The notes below the pieces were generated by a model. It was given only the letters and a program-made list of their open reading frames with translations. It was not told the origin of the DNA and ran no database searches. Shown piece after piece: positions 17,452 to 26,906 of a stretch of 64,000 nucleotides of DNA; position 1 is the stretch's first letter; each line of letters starts with the position of its first letter. Both the position numbers and the translations under genes were made by a program. Source of the stretch: Marinisporobacter balticus (GTDB taxonomy: Bacteria > Bacillota > Clostridia > Peptostreptococcales > Thermotaleaceae); the NCBI RefSeq assembly GCF_004345705.1, contig NZ_SLWV01000003.1, positions 62,001 through 126,000 on the forward strand. The letters are read 5' to 3'.

Positions 17452-18495
17452 ATGGAAAATGTAAAAGTAATTATTTATGGTTTAGGTGCAATGGGAAAAG
17501 GTATGGCAGAAATGCTACTTAAAAAGAAAGGTGCAGAAATTGTAGGGGTAGTAGGTAGAGGTAAAATGTTAGGAACCAGTATGTATGACCATCTATCTGT
17601 TGAAAAAGAGGACAGGAAAGATGTTATCATTGGTACATATGAAGATGTAATTACTGAAAAGGCCGCTGATGTAGTGCTACTTTGCACAGATTCTTTCACA
17701 AAGAATGCATTTGAAAAAATTAAATATTGTTTAGAAAAGAAAATCAATGTTGTATCAAGTGCTGAAGAAATGGCATATCCAAAAGCGCAAGAACCAGAAC
17801 TCACAAAAGAAATGCATAAAATTGCAAAAGAAAATGGGGTAACAGTACTTGGAACAGGAATCAATCCAGGATTAATGATGGATTTATTGGTTGTTGCTTT
17901 AACAGGTGCATGTGAAGAAGTAGACCATATTGTTGCAAGACGCGTAAATAGTTTATCACCATTTGGCCCAGCAGTTATGGAAGAACAAGGAATTGGTATC
18001 ACAGTGGATGCTTTCAATAAGGGAGTTAAAGAAAATACATTAGCTGGACATGTTGGTTTTGTAGAATCAGTAAATATGATTACAGATGCAATTGGTTGGA
18101 AATTAAGTGATCAAGTAAAGCAAAGTATGCAACCAATTGTTTCAAATGTATATAGAAAATCTCCTTATGCAGAAGTACAAGCAGGAGACGTTGCAGGTTG
18201 TGCAATGAAGGGATTTGGATATGTTGATGGAGAATTAAAAATTGAAATGGATCACCCACAACAAATAGAGCCAGAACTTGAAGGGGTACATACAGGAGAT
18301 TATATTATTATCAAAGGAACACCAGATATTAATATGGCAATCAATCCAGAAGTTCCTGGTGGTATTGGAACCATTGCAATGTGTGTAAACATGATTCCAC
18401 ACGTAATTAATGCAAGAGCAGGACTTAAGACAATGTTAGATTTACCAGTACCAAGAGCAATAATGGGAGATATGAGAGATTTAATAGAAAGATAA
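17452..18495 (+). CDS. ord: 2,4-diaminopentanoate dehydrogenase
   Basis: The enzyme oxidatively deaminates (2R,4S)-2,4-diaminopentanoate to 2-amino-4-ketopentanoate with NAD(P)+. The 347-residue protein opens with the nucleotide-binding fold IIYGLGAMGKGMAEM and resembles dihydrodipicolinate reductase-like dehydrogenases, with the conserved segment GTGINPGLMMDLLV near residue 138. GGAGG precedes the ATG. It is the first gene of the seven-gene ornithine operon, directly after the sigma-54 promoter, and its identity is confirmed by the ort and ora genes that follow. Confidence 0.95.
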   Translation: MENVKVIIYGLGAMGKGMAEMLLKKKGAEIVGVVGRGKMLGTSMYDHLSVEKEDRKDVIIGTYEDVITEKAADVVLLCTDSFTKNAFEKIKYCLEKKINVVSSAEEMAYPKAQEPELTKEMHKIAKENGVTVLGTGINPGLMMDLLVVALTGACEEVDHIVARRVNSLSPFGPAVMEEQGIGITVDAFNKGVKENTLAGHVGFVESVNMITDAIGWKLSDQVKQSMQPIVSNVYRKSPYAEVQAGDVAGCAMKGFGYVDGELKIEMDHPQQIEPELEGVHTGDYIIIKGTPDINMAINPEVPGGIGTIAMCVNMIPHVINARAGLKTMLDLPVPRAIMGDMRDLIER

Positions 18496-18613
18496 TATTA
18501 TGGATTAAACAATTCTATAATCAGATACTACGATCCTAGAAATATTTTCGGTTTCGAAAAATAACTCTAGGACGTATCTGATATATAGAAGGATCATGCG
18601 AGGAGTGAAAATA

Positions 18614-18922
18614 ATGAAGGCTAAAAAGGGCGATTGGGTTAATATATATAATGTAGTTATGGAAGTAGGAGAAAGAGCACCACAAGTTCCAGAAGACACG
18701 AAAAGTGTTCCGCTTGAAATGTGGGTGAAAGGTTTTATACAAAATGATGCTTGTGTTGGGGATCAAGTAGAGATAAAAACGATTACAGGTAGAACTGTAA
18801 GTGGCAAGTTAGTTGAAATTAATCCATCCTATACACATTCTTTTGGAAATACTGTTCCAGAAGTATTTCAAATAGGACTTCAATTAAAAGAAATACTATT
18901 TGGAGGTGGATGCCATGAGTAG
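18614..18922 (+). CDS. ortA: 2-amino-4-ketopentanoate thiolase, alpha subunit
   Basis: A 102-residue subunit of the PLP thiolase that splits 2-amino-4-oxopentanoate with CoA into acetyl-CoA and D-alanine. Recognisable segments are KGDWVNIYNVVMEVGERAP and VSGKLVEINPSYTHSFG. AGGAG at 18601-18605 sits eight bases from ATG 18614, which is preferred to an upstream in-frame start. The last eight bases overlap ortB, indicating coupled translation of the two subunits. Confidence 0.93.
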   Translation: MKAKKGDWVNIYNVVMEVGERAPQVPEDTKSVPLEMWVKGFIQNDACVGDQVEIKTITGRTVSGKLVEINPSYTHSFGNTVPEVFQIGLQLKEILFGGGCHE

Positions 18923-20324
18923 AGACATGAGTTATAATGGCGTTATGTCTAGAAGAAATGAAATTATGAAAAAAGCTGTTGGAATAGATTATGCAATGTT
19001 TGAATCGGGTGGTATTGCGTTTGATTATGAGAAGATGATGAAAGAGACAGGTTATACATTAGATGAAATGCAAAAAATTCAAGGCGCAACAGGTGTAGGA
19101 AATACGCCACTTTTAGAGATGAAGAATTTAACAGCACTTGCTCGCAAATTAGCACCAGAAGGAAAAGGGGCAAGAATATTCATAAAAGATGAAGCTGCGA
19201 ATCCGTCAGGAAGTTTTAAGGCAAGAAGAGCTGCAAATGCAGTTTATCACGCTAAAAAATTAGGATATAAAGGTGTTATTGCGGCTACTAGTGGAAACTA
19301 TGGTGCTGCAGTAGCCTCTCAAGCTGCTATGCATGGACTCAAGTGTATCATTGTTCAAGAATGCTATGATAGTCGTGGCGTAGGACAACCAGAAATTATT
19401 GAAAAGGCAAGAAAATGTGAAGCTTATGGTGCGGAAGTGGTACAGCTTACAGTAGGACCAGAGTTATTCTATACGTTTTTAACGCTTTTAGAAGATACAG
19501 GATACTTCAATGCTTCACTATATACGCCATTTGGAATAGCTGGTGTTGAAACACTTGGATATGAACTTGCTATGCAAATGAGAGAAATGGAAGGAAAAGA
19601 TCCAGATATAGTTATTTGTACAAATGCAGGTGGAGGAAATCTTACAGGTACAGCGCGTGGATTGATTAAAGCGGGTGCTGAGGGTACTCAAATAGTAGGT
19701 GCAAGTGTAGATTTATCAGGACTTCATATGGCAAGTGATGAACAATTTAATAAAAAATCATTTACAACAGGACATACGGGTTTTGGTATTCCGTTTACTA
19801 TGGGACCAGATCGATCAGATGTACCGCGTTCAGCAGCAAGATGTCTTAGATATATGGATAGATATGTGACGGTAAAGCAAGGAGAAGTTTTCTACACAAC
19901 AGAAGCTTTAGCACAATTAGAAGGACTTGAAAGAGGACCTGCTGGAAATGTTTCGCTAGCTGCTGCGTTTAGTCTTGCACAAGAAATTGATGAAGATAAA
20001 ATAATCATAGCACAAGAGACAGAATATACGGGTGCTGGTAAACATATTCAACCACAATTGTGTTTTGCGAGAGGAAATGGCATAGAAATTAAATTTGGGA
20101 ATCCAAGTGAAGAAGTGCCAGGTGAAAGTATTATTTTTCCTGAAAATCCAAATTTACTAAAAGCGAATGATTTAGATTTAGATAAAATTAGAAAATCTTA
20201 TATTAAAAATGCATTGAAAACACATGAAGGTAAAAATATCACGAATGAAGATTTAGAATTTTTAGCAGCAGAAACGAAAGCAAATATCGAATATGTTAAG
20301 ACGGTTATTGAGGAATTAAAATAG
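18915..20324 (+). CDS. ortB: 2-amino-4-ketopentanoate thiolase, beta subunit (PLP)
   Basis: The 469-residue catalytic subunit belongs to the fold-type II PLP family (threonine synthase-like). The cofactor lysine is Lys102 in NPSGSFKARR, and the phosphate loop is CTNAGGGNLTG. The real start is ATG 18915 with GGAGGTGG upstream; in-frame upstream codons fall inside ortA. Together with OrtA it yields acetyl-CoA plus alanine, the energy-linked step of the pathway. Confidence 0.95.
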   Translation: MSRDMSYNGVMSRRNEIMKKAVGIDYAMFESGGIAFDYEKMMKETGYTLDEMQKIQGATGVGNTPLLEMKNLTALARKLAPEGKGARIFIKDEAANPSGSFKARRAANAVYHAKKLGYKGVIAATSGNYGAAVASQAAMHGLKCIIVQECYDSRGVGQPEIIEKARKCEAYGAEVVQLTVGPELFYTFLTLLEDTGYFNASLYTPFGIAGVETLGYELAMQMREMEGKDPDIVICTNAGGGNLTGTARGLIKAGAEGTQIVGASVDLSGLHMASDEQFNKKSFTTGHTGFGIPFTMGPDRSDVPRSAARCLRYMDRYVTVKQGEVFYTTEALAQLEGLERGPAGNVSLAAAFSLAQEIDEDKIIIAQETEYTGAGKHIQPQLCFARGNGIEIKFGNPSEEVPGESIIFPENPNLLKANDLDLDKIRKSYIKNALKTHEGKNITNEDLEFLAAETKANIEYVKTVIEELK

Positions 20325-20353
20325 AAAAAGAAGTATAATGAGGAGGGAAAGTT

Positions 20354-20731
20354 TTGAAAGGATATCTAAAAAGAGAAGATGATTTTCAAGATAGAAGAAA
20401 ACATTTAGCAAGTCTTTCGGATGAAGCATTAAGGGAAAGATTCTTAGAATTAACAGCACAAGCTGTAGAACCATTGTTAAAATTAGCAAAGGAAAATACA
20501 TCACCGTCAATAGAACGTTCCATACTCTTAAGAATGGGTTTTTCAAGTTTAGAAGCAAAACCATTAGTTGAAGGTGCAATAGATAGAGGGCTAATTGGAA
20601 AAGGTGTCGGACATATTGTATATAGAGTTTCTAAAGAAAAAAATATTCCTCTTAGACAAGTAGGTCTAGAAATGATTGAAGGAAAGCATTGGGATGATGC
20701 TGTAGCAATCTTTAAAGGAGGAATCGCGTAA
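20354..20731 (+). CDS. oraS: D-ornithine 4,5-aminomutase, S subunit
   Basis: A 125-residue small subunit of the adenosylcobalamin- and PLP-dependent mutase converting D-ornithine to 2,4-diaminopentanoate. It starts at TTG with GGAGGG upstream (KGYLKREDDFQDRRKHLAS). The TAA shares one base with the ATG of oraE (TAATG), ensuring equal expression of the S and E subunits of the heterotetramer. Confidence 0.94.
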   Translation: MKGYLKREDDFQDRRKHLASLSDEALRERFLELTAQAVEPLLKLAKENTSPSIERSILLRMGFSSLEAKPLVEGAIDRGLIGKGVGHIVYRVSKEKNIPLRQVGLEMIEGKHWDDAVAIFKGGIA

Positions 20732-22941
20732 TGAAAAAAATAGATATCAATGAGAAATTAGATGTTAGAGAAATATTGAAAGATTTGGAGAATTATAGAC
20801 CAAAAAGAAGAGGATGGGTTTGGAGAGAAAAAGTGGAAAATCTTCAAATCGGACCGCATACCTATACGGATTGTTCACCATCTTTAAAGAATTCAATCGG
20901 TATTCCAGCAGCTGTTCAATATTTTGATAATTTAGATCCGCAACCACAAGAAACGATTACAACTGAAATTGCTTCAGGTAGATTTGAAGATGATATCAGA
21001 AGAATGAGAATGGCTGCATGGCATGGTTCAGATCATTTGATGGTTATTAGAACAGCTGGTCAATCCCACTTTGATGGTCTTATAGAAGGAAGTCCTCAAG
21101 GTATTGGTGGTATTCCGATTACAAGAAAGCAAGTTAGAGCACAAAGAAAAGCAATAGATATGATAGAAGAAGAAGTAGGAAGAGCAATCAATTATCATTC
21201 ATATGTTAGTGGCGTTGCAGGACCTGAAGTAGCAGTTATGTTTGCAGAAGAAGGCGTAAATGGTGCGCATCAAGATCCACAGTATAACGTGCTTTATAGA
21301 AATATTAATATGATTAGATCGCTTGTAGATGCGGCAGAGTCTAAGAAAATAATGGTATGGGCAGATATTGCTCAAATTGATGGTGCGCATAATGCGAATG
21401 CAACTGCAAGAGATGCTTGGAAAGTTATGCCAGAGTTGATTGTGCAACATGCAATCAATGCAGTTTTTTCTGAAAAAGTTGGCATGAAGAAAGAAAATAT
21501 TTGTCTTTCAACGGTACCACCGTCAGCAGCGCCTATTCCTTGTATGAAATACGATCTTCCATATGCAGTCGCATTAAGAGATTTCTTATCAGATTATAAG
21601 ATGAGAGCACAGCAAAATACAAAATATATTACTTCTTCATCAAGGGAAGCTACAGTGACGCATGTTCTAAATATGATGATTTCTAAATTAACAAGTGCAG
21701 ATATTCAATCAACCATTACACCGGATGAAGGTAGAAACGTTCCATGGCATATTAATAATATGGAAGCTTGTGATAATGCAAAGCAAACGCTTGTAGGACT
21801 AGATGGTCTACTAGATATGGTAGAGATCAAGAAAGATGGATTTTTACCTGAAAAAGTGAGAGAATTAAAAGAAAGAGCCGTATTATTCTTAGAAGAATTG
21901 ATTGAAGCGGGTGGATATTTTGAAGCAGTAGAAAAAGGATTTTTTGTAGATTCAGGGATGTATCCAGAAAGAAATGGGGATGGCATCGGAAGAAAAATGA
22001 ACGGTGGTGTAGGTGCAGGTACTGTTTATGAAAGAGATGAAGATTATATGGCACCTGTAACTGGACATTATGGATACAACAATGTTGCGCAATACGATAA
22101 AGACACAGCAAACAACCCAGCAAGATTGATTGATGGTTGTACCTTTGAAAAACCCGAAAAAATTATTTTCATAGATGAATTAGATGAAAATGATAATGTT
22201 TATATGCGTTTAGATGAAACTGAAAAATATAGAAATACAAATATGATTAAACCAGAAGTTGAATGGCTAGCGGATGGAACAGTTCAAGTTGAAGTATTCC
22301 TTCCAACAAGCAAGAGAATTGCTGAATTTGCAGCGCTTGAATTTGCTAAGAAAATGAATCTTTCAGACCCTGAGGTAATTCATTCTGAAATGATGCATCC
22401 ATCAGAAGGAACAAGAGTTCAATTAAAAGGAAAAATTGATTTTGCTGTAGATATTAGTAAAATAGAAATTCCAGAAGAAGCAGAAGTTCTTAGTGATGAA
22501 GAACTATGGTCTGAGATTGAGAAAAATCCTATAAAGGTTGTTGCTGCAACTGTAGGAGAAGATGAACACTCTGTTGGACTTCGTGAGATTATAGATATTA
22601 AACATGGTGGAATAGAAAAATGGGGAATAGAAGTTGAATACCTTGGGACTTCTTGTCCAGTAGAAAAATTAGTAGATGCTGCAATTGAACTTAATGCAGA
22701 TGCAATTATCGCTTCTACAATTATTAGTCATGATGATATTCATTATAAGAACATGAAGAGAATTCATGAACTATGTGTAGAAAAAGGAATAAGAGAAAAA
22801 ATCATGATTGCATGTGGCGGCACACAAGTCACACCTGAAATTGCAGTAAAACAAGGCGTAGATGCTGGATTTGGTAGAGGATCAAAAGGGATTCATATGG
22901 CTACATTCCTTGTTAATAAAAGGAAGGAAATGAATAAATAA
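20731..22941 (+). CDS. oraE: D-ornithine 4,5-aminomutase, E subunit
   Basis: A 736-residue subunit with a TIM-barrel catalytic region (about 90-540) and a C-terminal Rossmann B12 domain (about 600-736). The base-off cobalamin motif DxHxxG is GEDEHSVG with His613, and Lys624, eleven residues later, matches the spacing of the His618/Lys629 pair known for the Clostridium sticklandii enzyme, where the lysine holds PLP. The next gene overlaps by one base. Length is normal and all key residues are present. Confidence 0.96.
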   Translation: MKKIDINEKLDVREILKDLENYRPKRRGWVWREKVENLQIGPHTYTDCSPSLKNSIGIPAAVQYFDNLDPQPQETITTEIASGRFEDDIRRMRMAAWHGSDHLMVIRTAGQSHFDGLIEGSPQGIGGIPITRKQVRAQRKAIDMIEEEVGRAINYHSYVSGVAGPEVAVMFAEEGVNGAHQDPQYNVLYRNINMIRSLVDAAESKKIMVWADIAQIDGAHNANATARDAWKVMPELIVQHAINAVFSEKVGMKKENICLSTVPPSAAPIPCMKYDLPYAVALRDFLSDYKMRAQQNTKYITSSSREATVTHVLNMMISKLTSADIQSTITPDEGRNVPWHINNMEACDNAKQTLVGLDGLLDMVEIKKDGFLPEKVRELKERAVLFLEELIEAGGYFEAVEKGFFVDSGMYPERNGDGIGRKMNGGVGAGTVYERDEDYMAPVTGHYGYNNVAQYDKDTANNPARLIDGCTFEKPEKIIFIDELDENDNVYMRLDETEKYRNTNMIKPEVEWLADGTVQVEVFLPTSKRIAEFAALEFAKKMNLSDPEVIHSEMMHPSEGTRVQLKGKIDFAVDISKIEIPEEAEVLSDEELWSEIEKNPIKVVAATVGEDEHSVGLREIIDIKHGGIEKWGIEVEYLGTSCPVEKLVDAAIELNADAIIASTIISHDDIHYKNMKRIHELCVEKGIREKIMIACGGTQVTPEIAVKQGVDAGFGRGSKGIHMATFLVNKRKEMNK

Positions 22942-24299
22942 TGAAAATTGATCTTTTAGTTGCTGAGATTGGAAGTACAACGACAGTGATTAATGCTTTT
23001 TCAGATATTCACACAGATCACCCTGAATTTTTAGGGCAAGGGCAGGCGCCTACGAGTGTGCTTGAGGGAGATGTAAAGATTGGTCTTAATGGGGCAATAG
23101 AAGATTTTAAAAGAAATATTGGGATTAGTAACCTAGTATATGATGAGATGCTTGCTACGAGTAGTGCGGCAGGTGGACTAAAGATGAGTGTGCATGGATT
23201 AGTTTACGACATGACCGTTCGTGCTGCGAAAGAAGCTGCACTTGGAGCAGGGGCTATTATTCACAAAGTTACAGGGGGAAGACTAAGAAAAACGGATATA
23301 AATAAAATTAAAGAAGTAAATCCTAATCTTATTTTAATAGCAGGTGGCGTAGATTATGGAGAAAGAGAGATTGCACTGAATAATGCAGAATTAATTGCAG
23401 ATGCAGGAATTTTAACACCGATTGTTTATGCAGGGAATATTGAGAATCAAGAAGAAATTCGTGAAATTTTTAAAGATAAACCAAATAAACTTTATATTGT
23501 AGACAATGTATATCCTAAGATCGATCAATTGAATATTGAACCTACGCGAAAAGTAATCCAAATGGCTTTTGAAGAACATATTATCCATGCACCTGGAATG
23601 AGTAAAATTAGGGAATTAGTTACAGGACCTATCATTCCAACACCAGGGGCTGTGATGGAAGCGTCAAAAGTTCTAAAGGAAGCGATCGGAGATTTGATTA
23701 CATTAGATGTTGGCGGGGCGACGACAGACCTTCATTCGGTTACAGAAGGCAGTGAAGAAATAAATAGAATTTTGATTAGTCCTGAGCCTATCGCTAAAAG
23801 AACCGTAGAAGGGGATCTTGGGGTTTACGTAAACATGAGAAACATTGTTGAGCGGATCGGAAAAGAAGTATTGACAAAAAAAATGGATTGTGATATAAAT
23901 GCTTTAATGGAAAGGCATAAACCCATACCTGATACGAAAGAATTAATAAAGTTTGTAGAATTACTCACAGAAGAAGCTGCTTTTACTGCTGTGTATAGAC
24001 ATGCAGGAAAACTTAGAAATTTATATGGGCCTAGCGGTAAAAAAACATTTGCAGAAGGAAAAGACCTTACAAATGTGAAATGGATTATTGGAACAGGGGG
24101 AGCATTGACGAGACTTCCTGATAGAGTAAATATATTAAAGAAGATTGCGATTCAAAACAAGGGAGATTACCTACTTCCTAAAAAAGAAGCAAAAGTTTTA
24201 ATAGACAATCACTATATTATGGCATCATTAGGGGTACTGTCAAAAAAATATCCAGAAGCTGCATTATCTTTAATGAAGCAAAGTTTAGAAATAGACTAA
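22941..24299 (+). CDS. GlmL/MutL-like protein of ornithine degradation (putative aminomutase reactivase)
   Basis: A 452-residue actin-fold ATPase-like protein (EIGSTTTVINAFS at the start, TLDVGGATTDLHSV near residue 253). GlmL/MutL proteins are associated with B12-dependent mutases and are thought to reactivate enzyme with damaged cobalamin. Its start overlaps the oraE stop, which strongly ties it to the aminomutase. A hairpin terminator follows. Confidence 0.88.
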   Translation: MKIDLLVAEIGSTTTVINAFSDIHTDHPEFLGQGQAPTSVLEGDVKIGLNGAIEDFKRNIGISNLVYDEMLATSSAAGGLKMSVHGLVYDMTVRAAKEAALGAGAIIHKVTGGRLRKTDINKIKEVNPNLILIAGGVDYGEREIALNNAELIADAGILTPIVYAGNIENQEEIREIFKDKPNKLYIVDNVYPKIDQLNIEPTRKVIQMAFEEHIIHAPGMSKIRELVTGPIIPTPGAVMEASKVLKEAIGDLITLDVGGATTDLHSVTEGSEEINRILISPEPIAKRTVEGDLGVYVNMRNIVERIGKEVLTKKMDCDINALMERHKPIPDTKELIKFVELLTEEAAFTAVYRHAGKLRNLYGPSGKKTFAEGKDLTNVKWIIGTGGALTRLPDRVNILKKIAIQNKGDYLLPKKEAKVLIDNHYIMASLGVLSKKYPEAALSLMKQSLEID

Positions 24300-24303
24300 G
24301 GAC

Positions 24304-24331
24304 AGCCGGGAGATCTCCCGGCTATTTATTT
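24304..24331 (+). terminator. Internal terminator/attenuator between GlmL-like gene and orr
   Basis: AGCCGGGAGA/TCTCCCGGCT is a perfect 10-bp GC-rich inverted repeat followed by ATTTATTT. It stands in the 46-base gap before orr and may lower expression of orr compared with the upstream genes. Confidence 0.75.
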
Positions 24332-24345
24332 AAGGAGGAGAAAAA

Positions 24346-25410
24346 ATGAACATATGCCCTAGAATTGAGGTTGATTCAAATAAGTTAAGACATAATACAG
24401 AAATTATAGTAGGATTATGCAAAAAAAATAACATTCAATCAGCAGCTGTAACAAAAGTATTTTGCGGTATTCCTGAAATAGCAGAGGCAATCGTGCAAGG
24501 CGGAGTAAATATGCTTGCAGATTCAAGAATTGATAATCTAAAAAAACTTGCGCATCTTAAAATACCAAAGTTGCTTTTAAGATTGCCAATGCAAAGCAGA
24601 ATAGCAGAAGTAGTAAAATATGCAGATATTAGTTTAAACTCAGAAATTGCTACGATAGAAAAAATTTCCAAAGAAGCGGTAAGACAGAATAAGGTGCATA
24701 ATATCATATTAATGATAGATTTAGGTGATTTAAGAGAAGGTGTATGGGAAAGTGATGCAGTAGGTACGGCAGGGGAAATACTAAAATTAGATGGAATAAA
24801 TTTAATGGGTATTGGAACAAATTTAACTTGCTATGGTGGGGTTATTCCATCAAAAGAAAATTTAGGATTGCTTTCAGAAGTAGCAACCCGTATTGAAAAA
24901 GAGTTTGAAATAAAATTAGAAATCATATCCGGAGGAAATTCAAGTAGTATATATCTCCTTCAAAGAGAAGAAATGCCAGAAAAAATCAATCACTTAAGAC
25001 CAGGAGAAGCAATTGTCCTTGGAACAGAATCTGCTTATGGAGAAATAATCAAAGATACGTATCAAGATGTATTTACTTTTGTTGGAGAAATCATAGAATT
25101 AAAAGAAAAACAGTCTATTCCAATAGGAAAAATAGGGGTAGATGCATTTGGGAATAAGCCAACCTTTGTAGATCGAGGGGTAAGGAAGAGAGCAATCATT
25201 GCTGTAGGAAGACAAGATGTTCAAGTGGAACATTTAAAACCAATAGACGAAAATATGATGATACTCGGCGCAAGTAGTGATCATTGTATTATTGATATAA
25301 CAGATGCTGATAAAGATTATGCTGTTGGAGATGAAATAAGATTTGGTGTTGACTATGGTGCGCTCCTGCAGTTAATGACTTCAGAATATATTCATAAAGT
25401 AACGAAATAA
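24346..25410 (+). CDS. orr: Ornithine racemase (PLP, alanine-racemase-like fold)
   Basis: A 354-residue PLP-dependent racemase supplying D-ornithine to OraSE. The cofactor lysine is Lys37 in AAVTKVFCG, the N-terminal barrel matches the alanine racemase fold, and the C-terminal beta domain contains DAFGNKPTFVDRGVR. GGAGG precedes the ATG. It is the last gene of the ornithine cluster, behind the internal hairpin, and is followed by a terminator. Confidence 0.92.
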   Translation: MNICPRIEVDSNKLRHNTEIIVGLCKKNNIQSAAVTKVFCGIPEIAEAIVQGGVNMLADSRIDNLKKLAHLKIPKLLLRLPMQSRIAEVVKYADISLNSEIATIEKISKEAVRQNKVHNIILMIDLGDLREGVWESDAVGTAGEILKLDGINLMGIGTNLTCYGGVIPSKENLGLLSEVATRIEKEFEIKLEIISGGNSSSIYLLQREEMPEKINHLRPGEAIVLGTESAYGEIIKDTYQDVFTFVGEIIELKEKQSIPIGKIGVDAFGNKPTFVDRGVRKRAIIAVGRQDVQVEHLKPIDENMMILGASSDHCIIDITDADKDYAVGDEIRFGVDYGALLQLMTSEYIHKVTK

Positions 25411-25434
25411 ACCCACATATTGTGGGTTTTTTTA
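25411..25434 (+). terminator. Terminator of the ornithine operon
   Basis: ACCCACA/TGTGGGT stem with a small loop and seven-T tail, immediately after the orr stop. Confidence 0.9.
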
Positions 25435-25507
25435 TGTCATTTTATGTGCTTAAAGAATAGAATGATATAGAAATAAAAGTGGAGATGAAAAAGTGGAGAT
25501 GATTAGA

Positions 25508-25789
25508 ATGTTAAATAATAATGAAAAATATTTGATTGTTTTTTCTTCAAACTATCATGGGTATTATATTGAACAAATGTTTAAAAGAGGTGAAATAAAC
25601 AATACTTTTAGAAAAGCGCCTAGAGCTATTGCAAAATCATGCCATTCTGCTATTTATATACAGGAGCAGGATTTAGAAAAAGCATTGGGTTTACTTAAAA
25701 AGTCTAGAGTTTCTCCTCAAGGAGTATATGAGATTATTAGAAGAGGAAGTTTGGTAGATTATAAAAAATTATCAATGAATAAAGTATAG
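25508..25789 (+). CDS. DUF3343 family protein (putative Se/S carrier-like)
   Basis: A 93-residue protein matching the DUF3343 pattern: a beta strand YLIVFSSNYHGYYIE, then FRKAPRAIAKSCHSAIYI with the conserved cysteine, then a helix and a strand SRVSPQGVYEI. Members are proposed sulfur or selenium carriers, but function is unproven. Starts at GTG 25493 and ATG 25499 are possible; ATG 25508 has GGAG nine bases upstream. It follows the ornithine operon terminator and has no obvious functional partner here. Confidence 0.7.
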   Translation: MLNNNEKYLIVFSSNYHGYYIEQMFKRGEINNTFRKAPRAIAKSCHSAIYIQEQDLEKALGLLKKSRVSPQGVYEIIRRGSLVDYKKLSMNKV

Positions 25790-25817
25790 AACGAAGAGAC
25801 TAAAAAGCAATTTAAAA

Positions 25818-25850
25818 AAAGAGAATCCATAGCTGAAAAGGATTCTCTTT
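25818..25850. terminator. Terminator of the leftward heptose operon
   Basis: AAAGAGAATCC/GGATTCTCTTT stem; on the minus strand it is followed by a run of T, 90 bases past the hldD stop, and it can also end the DUF3343 transcript. Confidence 0.8.
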
Positions 25851-25940
25851 CATGATTTTCACAATGCACATATTTTCTGATCAATTCACCAAGTATTTAG
25901 TAAATGCAAGAACTATCCCATTGGGTATAGTAAGTCTCAT

Positions 25941-26906
25941 CTATTTGAGTGAACCGTTACCTTGACGATCTAGGTAACGAACATACTCAGACACACCTTG
26001 TTCAATGTCTGTAAAATTACGTAAATAGCCGATCTTACGCAATTTTGTCATGTCAGATTTTGTGTAGTACTGATACTTTCTTTCTAACTCCGCTGGCATA
26101 TCTATATATTCGATTTGAATAGGCGTTTGACAAGCATCAAAAACAGCGCTAATTAGTTCATTAAATGTACGCGCGTGGCCGGAACCTACATTATATATGC
26201 CAGATAGGAAAGATGAACTGTGATAAAGGAAAAGCACAATATCTGCAATATCTTTCACATAGATAAAGTCGCGCTGTTGTCCGCCGTGTTGACAATTTAT
26301 GCGATTAGACTTGAACAACCTAACTTTTCCGTCCTGTTGAATCTGATGGTAGGCATGAAAAGCCATACTTGCCATAGAAGCTTTATGAGATTCTCCTGGA
26401 CCATATACATTGAAAAATCGTAGACCAGCCCAATATGGAGGCGTCTTCTTTTGTTTTGCAGTCCATCGATCAAACAGTAGTTTTGAGTAGGCATATGGAT
26501 TGAGTGGCATCATATTATCTAGGTTTGCATTTTCGGTGAATCCAGAGGATCCATCCCCATAAATAGAGGCACTACTTGCGTAGATAAACTTGATACGCTT
26601 TTCAACACAATATTTCCACAGTTTTTTACTAAACTCATAATTATCTGCGATCATCTGTTTGGCGTCATATTCCATCGTATCTGTACAAGCGCCCATATGA
26701 ATAACGGCTTCAAGATTTTGATTTGCTATTTCCTTAAATAAGTTATCTTTATCTATATAGTCTGCAATATTTTTATCAGCTATGTTTTTCCATTTATCTG
26801 TAGTGTCAAGTTGGTCGGCAACAAGAATATCATATATTCCTTCTCGATTAAGTGCCTGCACAATGTTTGAACCAATGAACCCACTTCCACCGGTAATAAG
26901 AATCAT
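25941..26906 (-). CDS. hldD: ADP-L-glycero-D-manno-heptose 6-epimerase
   Basis: A 321-residue short-chain-dehydrogenase-type epimerase that converts ADP-D-glycero- to ADP-L-glycero-D-manno-heptose. NADP-binding motif ILITGGSGFIGSN is at the N-terminus; catalytic YxxxK is YAYSKLLFD near residue 139; SSASIYGDGSSGF supplies the Ser/Thr. The start overlaps the rfaE2 stop by four bases. It is the last gene of the leftward operon. Its presence shows the L,D-heptose can be made, which Gram-negative autotransporter heptosylation systems do not need. Confidence 0.9.
   Translation of the reverse strand: MILITGGSGFIGSNIVQALNREGIYDILVADQLDTTDKWKNIADKNIADYIDKDNLFKEIANQNLEAVIHMGACTDTMEYDAKQMIADNYEFSKKLWKYCVEKRIKFIYASSASIYGDGSSGFTENANLDNMMPLNPYAYSKLLFDRWTAKQKKTPPYWAGLRFFNVYGPGESHKASMASMAFHAYHQIQQDGKVRLFKSNRINCQHGGQQRDFIYVKDIADIVLFLYHSSSFLSGIYNVGSGHARTFNELISAVFDACQTPIQIEYIDMPAELERKYQYYTKSDMTKLRKIGYLRNFTDIEQGVSEYVRYLDRQGNGSLK

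Noticed and set aside
17475..18017. 180-codon antisense frame over ord
   Set aside because: Shadow; no start signal and ord has strong operon support.
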